DNA of 64,000 nt from Agroathelia rolfsii (lineage: Eukaryota; Basidiomycota; Agaricomycetes; Amylocorticiales; Amylocorticiaceae): NCBI GenBank assembly GCA_018343915.1, contig JABRWF010000006.1:2418001-2482000 (forward strand), given 5' to 3'. Positions 56,495-64,000 of the stretch are shown one piece after another. The position numbers and the translations under genes are program-made. How positions within the stretch are numbered: position 1 is the stretch's first letter; every line of letters starts with the position of its first letter. The notes under the pieces are model-generated. The model did no database searches, was not told the DNA's origin, and worked only from the letters and a program-made list of their open reading frames with translations.

Positions 56495-59096
56495 ATGTCC
56501 CAATATTCGCCCAACGGCGGGCTTGACAATCACTACAACAACAATTATCCCCCTTCCTCCAATCCACGCAATTATTACAACAATCAATCTGCTGCAGCCA
56601 GTAGCACTAGCAATGTCTACCCCTTCAAGCACGGTCAAAGTGCGACAGATTATTCGTCATCTTCACTCGAGCGAGGCATGATCAGAACGCCTAGCCCCAC
56701 ACCAAGCGAAGTGGAGGAACTCCGCCGTCCGGGTGTCTTTGACTGGAAGGTGTACATGAACTGGCGTTTCTGGATAAGACGTGAATGGTTATGTGAGTTT
56801 TTGATGTTACTCTCGCTATTGGCCTGCTCCGTACTCACCCCGAGTGTTCCTTTCTCCTTCACAAAGGGTACTATGTAATAACCATAATCATCGTTGTCAT
56901 CTCCGCCCTTATTACCATCTTCCACAAACAAATCGTGTACAAGCTCCAGGGTCCGGCAACCTGGATGAAAGAGTGAATTTTTTCCTCGTATTTTCCACAC
57001 TGTCTCAAATGGCTAACACTGTCGTCAAAACGATCATAGCCTCAAATTCGGCTGGCTTATACCTATCGCTATTCTCTTCGTTATTTCTTTCCCTCCGGTA
57101 AGGTGTGCTTTCCAGTGTCGAGCAGATTGTGTGACTGATCCTATCCATACTCTAGCTATTTGGACACGAAATTGTCGCAATTTTGTGCGGTGTGGTATGG
57201 GGTCTCTGGATCGGTTTTGCTATCACAGCTGCTGGGACAGTAAGTTGCTATCACATTCTCCCAAGTACAACTTTTCATTCTCGTTGTCCACCACTAGGTT
57301 ATTGGCGAAGTAGGCAACTTCTAGTGAGATTTCCGAGGTTATAATGACGTCTTGTAACTCCATTGACCAAATATGACTATTCTACAGCGCGTTCAGATAC
57401 TTTTTCCGCAACCACGCCGCGAAAATGGAAAAGGAAAAGATTTCATACGCCTGTCTTGCTCATGTCGTGCGCAGGGGTGGTTTCAAGGTTGCGCTCATCG
57501 CCCGCTTGAGTGCTGTGCCAGGCCACTGTAAGGACCCCCTTTGATTTGATGGCGTCATATCCTCTTAGTCTAATCGTTAACAATCCTCCAGTCACCACCG
57601 TGATCTTTTCCACATGCGGCATGAGTGAGTGTATTTGATATAATCTTCATTATCCTTTCAGGCTTGGCTGATAAGCGCCCCCCCCCCAAGACATTTTCAC
57701 TTTTTTGATAGCCGCTATTTTGTCAACTCCGAAACAGGTTGGTCCACCAAGCATTTCATGTCCTACATTTTTAGTAACCGTCTTTAGTTTGTAACCGTCT
57801 ATCTTGGTGTCCTTTTGGAACAGTCAGGCCAGCGTAAGTGATTATATAGGAGGGTATTTTTAGAACAGTTCTTGACATATTGACTGCAGAGGAGACTACA
57901 AAACAAAAACTTATCAGTGATGCTGTCGTTGCAGTGACTATTATTATCACTGCTCTTGCCTGCTGGTACCTCTTGAGTCAGATGAACTCTGTCAAAGAAG
58001 AGGTAGTTCATGAGAGACGCAGAGCCCGGTTCGTCGGATTCGTTTTACTTTACTTTTCCTTTATCCTCACACCTGGCATCCGCACAGTGGAAGAGAAATG
58101 CGGCAGAACATGTCCGCCCCATATGGGGGATCTTCCGTTGCCCTTGTTGCTCGCTCATCCGATACTGAAGTTCCGCTTGCGTCGACCAACTACCACCAGC
58201 AGTGGGACAGCTCTGGAAATGCTATCGGTGCTTCACATGATCCCAGACTTCATGCACCACAACCAACGATGCCGGCACGCATTCCCACATTCCGCACCGA
58301 GAGTGGTGGCGGGTACAACACTTCTGGCGAGCGGTACGATGCCAACTCCAACAACGAAACCGGTGTAGAGTATCCTGCTGGCCATGTGCCTGTCAGGCAG
58401 TTGAGTCACGAGTCGCAGCCGTCTTCGAATCCATCGCCTGCACCTATATCTCAACAACAGCGGGTGGCTTCTCCCATACGCAACAATGACGGTCAACAGA
58501 GTGCTCCTCGTGTTCAGCCATCCGCACCGGCACCGGTTACCTCTCAGGACGCGACGCTGCCGCTGCAATACGCACCACAGGCTCCATACAATCCGATGTC
58601 AGCACCTACGACGCCGTCCGTGGAGAGCGCCAGTACTGGGTCGTACCCTATACGGATGGGCACGTACCCCTTGCCACAGCAACAGCAACCGTATGGGTAT
58701 TATCCCCAGGGACCTCAACATACCGGCTCCTCGGTCATGTTCAGTCCCCAGACAACGCAGACGCCGACGCAAGCGCAGTTCGTGACCATGCAGCACCCTC
58801 ATCAGCAAACGATGGACGTGACGTCGCCCCCACTGCAGACACCATCATACCCTTCTGATATCTATACGGGGATGACCACGCCGACGTATGCGTCGCCACA
58901 ACAGACATATCACATTCCCGCTTCCCTCACGCCCGCTAACACTGGTGGTGTGTCTTCGCAACACGGTCATGGAGTGGAACCGACGGATGGATCGTTCCAC
59001 ACTGCGATATCGCACCCAGGTCAAGTGCCACCACCGCGCACGTACACGGAGTCGCCGCCAAGTTACACCAGCTACTCTCCCTCCGGGCTTACGTAG
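56495..59096 (+). CDS. TVP38: Tvp38/VTT-domain Golgi membrane protein with long C-terminal tail
   Basis: Tvp38 is a Golgi membrane protein of the VTT (DedA-like) family. Exon 1 (ATG 56495) encodes a disordered N-terminus and ends WRFWIRREWL. The following exons give YYVITIIIVVISALITIFHK, LKFGWLIPIAILFVISFPP, LFGHEIVAILCGVVWGLWIG, VIGEVGNFYAFRYFFRNH, then HVVRRGGFKVALIARLSAVP with GHFTTVIFSTCGM, NIFTFLIAAILSTPKQ and FVTVYLGVLLEQSG. These are the standard VTT core blocks in order. After KEEVVHERRRAR an intron leads, in phase, to a roughly 330-residue Pro/Gln/Ser/Thr-rich tail ending at 59096. That makes the protein, about 670 residues, twice the yeast length. Around ten introns join cleanly. 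The tail is low complexity and of unknown use. Confidence 0.86.
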
Positions 59097-59834
59097 AAGT
59101 TGGGCGCTTTCATGCTCATGACAAGAGAGAGGAGGTGGTGTGAAGGGTGGTGCTCTCAAAACAAAACAAAACTCGCTCCCTCTGAATTTTTGTTTGTTTC
59201 AGTCCCTGTTATTCCCCATCCATATATTTCGTGTTAAATTCATTTATATTTTTTCCCCCTCACATCGTCAACTTAAACTGCGGACTGTTTAATCCCTCTC
59301 TCCTTTTCTAGGCTTCTTTTTTCTTTATTATTGTACGGACTCTTGCCCCTTTACCCATTCCCTTGTTAAATGGTTAAGCCCTGCGTATGCAGAGCGTGTA
59401 TAATTGTTCTCAAATCTTCCTTTTGTTCTTGGTTTATAGTTTTGAAGGACTCGAAAAGAAATAAGCTTGTATTTGTAACCTCAAGCCATTTTCTCGAATG
59501 GAGTTTTATCACGTGATATGTTACCTCAGCAGCGATCAACGGAAGGAAATCGGCATCGGAGGCTCGGAAACGTGGTACGAAAAAGGCAAGTGATTGTGAG
59601 ATTATAATTTGGGTGAGTCGCGCCACTTGTGGACCGAATATTTTGGCGTGGTCCCAGTAGTGGTCTGCTTTCTTCGCTCCTGCACCTGCTCTCCAGGCTT
59701 GGACTCACACCACCAGCTTCACTCACCATATAAGAGCGTTGCGGGACCCGTCCAACTCCTTGTTTCTACATTCCCTTTCCTTCACATACCTTCCTGGCTT
59801 ACTAGTCTTCTATTAATCCACTCGTCTATACCTA
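59097..59834. other. Spacer between the Tvp38 gene and ERG25
   Basis: It holds the 3' region of the Tvp38 gene and the ERG25 promoter. TATAAG at about 59730 lies some 100 bp before the ERG25 ATG and may be its TATA-like element. A minus-strand ORF of 86 codons at 59366-59626 shows no recognisable domain. Confidence 0.5.
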
Positions 59835-61126
59835 ATGTCGCTCAACCTTAATGCGACGGCCGTGCCGCCGTCCATGGCGGCGCTGTACGCCAATACCGAC
59901 TTTAGCCAGCTCAACTGGTTCGAGCAACAGTGGGCTGCGTGGTACCTGTGGATTGGCAACCCTATCATTGCCACGGGTCTCGCCAGCTTCTTGCTTCACG
60001 AGGTGTGTAGTCTCCTCCCCTTCCCTTCCCCTTCTATGCATATTGTCATGGGGCTCACGAAATATGCTTGCATATATACCTATCTAGATTGTCTACTTTG
60101 GTCGTTGCATCCCGTGGATTATCATAGATGCCATTCCCTACTTTAGGAAGTGGAAACTCCAGCCGAACAAGGTCCCCACACCCCAGGAGCAGTGGGAATG
60201 CACGAAACAAGTGCTGATGTCGCACTTCACGATTGAGCTTCCAGCTGTGTGTTTATTTCTTCTTACATTTGGTTGGAATATTATGTCCTGATATTTTTGT
60301 CCACTTAGATTTGGGGCTTCCACCCTATGGCAGAGTCGATCGGCATGTCCACCTGGCAGGTCCCCTTCCCGACCTTCAAGTCGATGCTGCCCCAGCTCGC
60401 ATTCTTCTTCTTTTTCGAGGACATGTTCCACTACTTTGGTATGTTAAATTTTATTCCTTTCCTCGAAATATCGCTTACGGTGCTTTTTTTGTATGTCCTC
60501 TAGCCCACCAAGCCCTGCACTGCGGCAAGCTCTACAAGCATATTCATAAGCTGCACCACAAGTACTCTGCCCCCTTTGGTCTTGCTGCTGAATACGCGCA
60601 CCCGATTGAGGTCTTCATTCTCGGCACGGGCACGATTGCCGGTCCTCTGCTCTACTGCTACTTCATGCGCGACTTGCACATCGTCACGGTTTACATCTGG
60701 ATCACCCTCCGTCTCTTCCAGGCTGTCGATGCTCACAGTGGTTATGGTATGCGTGATCATCTTTAAAATACCCAAAGTTGTGCAAGAGAAGGCTAATTTA
60801 ATGTTCAACGATTAGATTTCCCCTGGTCACTCCAGCACATCATCCCCTTCTGGTCCGGCGCCGAGCACCATGACTTCCACCACATGGCATTCACAAACAA
60901 CTACTCGACCTCGTTCCGCTGGTGGGACCGCGTGCTCGGCACGGACGACAAGTACCGTGCGTACCGCAAGCGCGTCGCAGAGGCCAAGGCTGCACTCAAG
61001 AACAGCACGGCGGCCGAGCGTGAGGCTGTTGAGAGGCGTATGATGGCTGAGATGGAGGCTGAGGGTATCCGCGCCGAGGCAGAGGCTGAGGCGATGGGGA
61101 GCGGCAAAACGGTCAAGGTTCAGTGA
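59835..61126 (+). CDS. ERG25: C-4 methylsterol oxidase (methylsterol monooxygenase)
   Basis: Erg25 oxidises the C-4 methyl groups of 4,4-dimethylzymosterol in the ER during ergosterol synthesis. Exons 59835-60002, 60088-60246, 60309-60438, 60504-60746 and 60816-61126 give 336 residues, the usual size plus a short Glu/Ala-rich tail. The opening [20 protein letters not shown] is followed by [20 protein letters not shown]. The three histidine boxes of the di-iron site are present: [20 protein letters not shown] (first), [12 protein letters not shown] (second) and [20 protein letters not shown] (third). The sequence between them, [15 protein letters not shown], is strongly conserved in ERG25. The C-terminus keeps [17 protein letters not shown]. 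There are no breaks. It converges on the SEA subunit gene. Confidence 0.95.
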
Positions 61127-61598
61127 ATGGAAGAACAAAACAAAATGGGCGGATCGCTTTCCCCGCCGTCACGATGAATCGTAATGATTTGGTTACGACT
61201 CCTTTGCTTTTGCTTGCATCATTTATACATATATACATGCGTACACGGAGGGACGCGATTACATTAGTTAGAAGTGCTGTTTTTTTTGTCTCTGGAAGTA
61301 TTGTAGATATCCCGCCATTAATGAGATGTATTTCACATCGGAAAACGCACTTTGCTCGTTGAAGTTGGAATGATCCGTCTCAATGGTCAATACATTATAG
61401 CTAACACAATTCTGAGGTGTGTAGTATCGGTGTTACAATCTTCTTACTAGTATTACAATTTGAGCTTGGTAATATACAAAAACCTGTGGACAACAGGAAA
61501 TAGGTATAGGAATACATATGTATCTAATAATCATACACAGCTGGACCAACAGCTCTTGCCTCCCACTTGCCCGCCCTAGTCCTGGTCTACACTGTTTA
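61127..61598. other. Convergent intergenic region
   Basis: Short 3' regions of ERG25 and the SEA subunit gene. No gene was recognised. Confidence 0.6.
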
Positions 61599-64000
61599 CT
61601 AGACATGCACAATACAAGTACAGCCGCAGCCTGCTGCACAAAAGGGGAGAGAATAGTCCCGTCTGCAAGATACATGCACGACGTGCCAACAGAGATCGCA
61701 CGTTTGGGATAATCCTGCATGTATAAGCGATGAGAAGGAAAGAAGTGGGCAAGACGATTGACACAACAGCAGTCAAGGAAAGGAAGATGAGGGGAATGGT
61801 TGTGAAATGATAAACTCACCGTGAACGGGCAATCGACAGATGGAGCACGACGGTTTCGGTTTGGTGGTGCCACTGCCACCACCACTACCACCGCTCAGTG
61901 CGAGCGGTCGATCTAGCTGGTGTATCGTCTCTACCACTGTGCAGTTCGATAAGTGAGCAACAAGAGTATGTACGACAGAGATATAGACACATACGGATTT
62001 CCTGACTCTCGCCCAACTTATCCCACCCCGTTCTAAAAGAGGAGCCTAATCCAGATGATAGGGGCAAAACAGCCTCGATGAGCGGATAGACCGATTTGAT
62101 CAGCTCCGCGCGCTTGTGGTGTAGTTGCCAGGCCATCAGGAGCTCAGCGTAGACCATCACGTGGCCAATGAGCTGCTGTACGATTTCCGACGGTAGGTCG
62201 GTGACGAGGTTTTGTGACGCGCTGCTTGATTGAGTGAAAGAAAGAAAGTCATCTTAATTAGTGATGACATTCTACATATCAAAGTTGTAACCCACCTCTG
62301 TCTATAAAGCCTAGGCCCATCGTTGTCCGGAGGGGCAGGTATAAACCGCGGTCCTTTCTTCTCATGAATCACATCACGCTGAGACCCTAGTTGAAGGTGC
62401 GATCGTACATGACCAGTGGAAGAGAATGACAACGTGACGCGCTGTGAGTGGGGTTGCGACGTCGATGAGGCCGACGAGGACGTGATCGCCTCCGACCACG
62501 ACTTGGACGCGTTCGTAGAGAGCCGTCGGAGGGGTGTACGACCCATGCGGGTGTTGTTGCTGTTGTTACTACTGACCGTGCCAGTATTGCTGGCGGTGTC
62601 CGTGCTCGCGAAACGCTGATGCAATTGTTGTTCCTTCTCCGCTGAGCCTCCGCCAGGAAAGGGGACGGTACTCTCGTCCTCGTGGGTAGCTGAGGTAGAG
62701 TTTAACGCCGAATCATCGATACTCCGTGAGTCTCTAGGGTTTGCCATGTTTTCCTGTGTGGTATTCATGAACCGGCTCATGCTCATTCCACCAACGGGAT
62801 TGAACAGACTCGACCATGACCCACGGGGTGAAGCGGCGGAAGCGGAGGTAGTTGTCGTCGGGGACGGTTGCGAGCGGGATCCTGGGGAGTGCCTGCCCCG
62901 TTCTTCGAAACGCGAGAGGGTGAAATAGTCTCCGCTAATAAGTCGTGTTCTTATTTTGATCGGGCTGCCCCTATGCTGAGAGTTTTGAGCAACCGGGCCC
63001 TCTTCTTTTTCCAGAAAGAACAGTGATTAACACAGGCATTTTTGCTATCGTAACAAATCAAGGAGAAGCGGCGCTCACGTGGGGTATCGTGACGATTCTG
63101 CAGTAAAATAGACGCAAACATGCCGAGCATTTGAATATCCTTGCTCTTGGCGAGTTCTTGATGCCTAACAAAGTTATAATAATGAGCACATTTCAAGAAA
63201 TATACAACTACTCTTGTCAACTCACAGCTTGATCATCATTTTCTGAGAAAGCGAGCGTAAAGGCGTGGATGACGAAGAGGCCCGAGCCGACCGTTTGGGC
63301 AGCACAAGCGTCCGCAAAATCATAAACATTCGCTCATGATCGGTCCTAGCATGATGCTTGGCAATCTTGGCGTTCGTATCGCACACATCAACAAGGCTAT
63401 CTGCTTGGAATACAAAGTGCATCGCGAGCTCCCTTTCTGGGCCTACCAAACCCGCGCCACGGTTCAAATACACCGCACTACGCCTAACTGGCACCAAAGA
63501 ATACTTTGGAGGTGACGAAGACTCTGGGATCGTCGCAAAGTCGGGATCCTTGGCAACATTTGGACGAGGAAAGGGAAGGAGATTAGTCATGATCCTCAGG
63601 ATATCGTCGCCATTCTCAGCGCGTTTGGCACTCGTCAACTCTTGCGACCTGTCGTTAGCGGAGATTGTCAGATGTCGAATGGCATCAAACAAAATTGCGG
63701 GTGAATGAGAAAAACGGGAGCCAGAATCGGATGTTGATGGCTTCTTGGCGGCATGTTTGACCAACCGAGGTGGTGCACGGAAGAAGCAAACCAAATCGCC
63801 TGGAAATTTGCTTAGGGGGTGAACGGGGGTACTGGAGAAGCTTAGGGCATACCGTTGGGGCTGAATACTCCTTGCGATGATCGTGGTTCTGCCAAGTTCT
63901 TACTCGTCATGAGTAAAGTAGCCGTGATATCTTCCCCCGTCCTCTTCTCGGCGGGCACAAAACCCTCGTCGTCTTCGTCCGAGGTGTCAGACTTGATAGA
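61599..64000 (-). CDS. SEA/GATOR2 complex subunit, Sea3/Mtc5/WDR59-like (N-terminal half beyond window)
   Basis: This is part of the SEACAT/GATOR2 complex that controls TORC1 from the vacuole. The window shows the C-terminal half; the WD40 propeller is off the right edge. From 63794 downward are RHLTISANDRSQ, RSAVYLNRGAG, VCDTNAKIAKHHARTDHERM (family pattern of His/Asn before a helical repeat) and a segment LAKSKDIQMLGMFASILLQ, like the DVQ-LAM block of WDR59. After a Ser/Thr-rich linker come LPSEIVQQLIGHVMVYAELL and AWQLHHKRAELIKSVYPL. The end is a zinc-binding RING-like module, CSICRLPVHG joined to LSQTCDLCWHVVHVSC, then CAAGCGCTC, the hallmark of Sea/WDR24/WDR59 C-termini. The stop is at 61599. 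WDR59/Sea3 is preferred over WDR24/Sea2, but this is not certain. Confidence 0.8.

Noticed and set aside
1..64000. CRISPR array or phage-type elements
   Set aside because: No regularly spaced repeats were seen, and gene structure is eukaryotic throughout.

Overview
The window is nuclear DNA of a filamentous fungus, most likely a basidiomycete of the Agaricomycotina type. Genes are dense, sit on both strands and are cut by many short introns (about 50-70 nt, GT..AG). They include lineage-typical families: seven-helix membrane proteins of the common basidiomycete type, a fungalysin, AUR1, ERG25 and an AzgA purine permease. No bacterial operons, rRNA, tRNA or CRISPR were recognised. The species cannot be fixed from sequence alone.

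Layout. Positions 1-5.4 kb hold a SulP-type vacuolar transporter (cut by the left edge) and RFT1, both on the minus strand. At 7.0-8.5 kb is a seven-helix membrane protein (copy A). At 9.1-16.4 kb come an AT-hook protein, a class I methyltransferase, inositol phosphorylceramide synthase AUR1 and a secreted M36 fungalysin, arranged as divergent and convergent pairs. Positions 17-37 kb form an accessory island. It holds two tandem short-chain dehydrogenases, a near-perfect 726-bp fold-back element with TA flanks, a smaller hairpin element, a second seven-helix membrane protein (copy B) and five paralogous aldo-keto reductases (one plus, four minus). The AKRs fall into two subclades that also differ in splice donor (GC or GT) at one shared intron.

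Positions 38-50 kb carry an AzgA purine permease, a phytanoyl-CoA dioxygenase-like enzyme, an intracellular trypsin-fold protein with an intact catalytic triad, and an MFS sugar transporter whose last exon appears frameshifted. Positions 52-64 kb return to conserved cellular genes: a large protein with four degenerate dsRBD-like repeats, each split by a phase-1 intron at the same place, then a Tvp38/VTT Golgi membrane protein, C-4 methylsterol oxidase ERG25, and the C-terminal half of a Sea3/Mtc5/WDR59-type SEA (GATOR2) subunit cut by the right edge.

How the genes fit together. Membrane and secretory-pathway functions recur (RFT1, AUR1, ERG25, Tvp38, SulP), but this looks like ordinary gene neighbourhood, not a pathway cluster. 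The SDR/AKR island looks like a locally amplified carbonyl or xenobiotic reduction repertoire bracketed by repeats. No PKS, NRPS or terpene synthase is present, so a classical secondary-metabolite cluster is not supported. The features with most novelty potential are the four-repeat dsRBD-like protein, the AKR array with its switching splice donors and conserved upstream blocks, and the long fold-back element.
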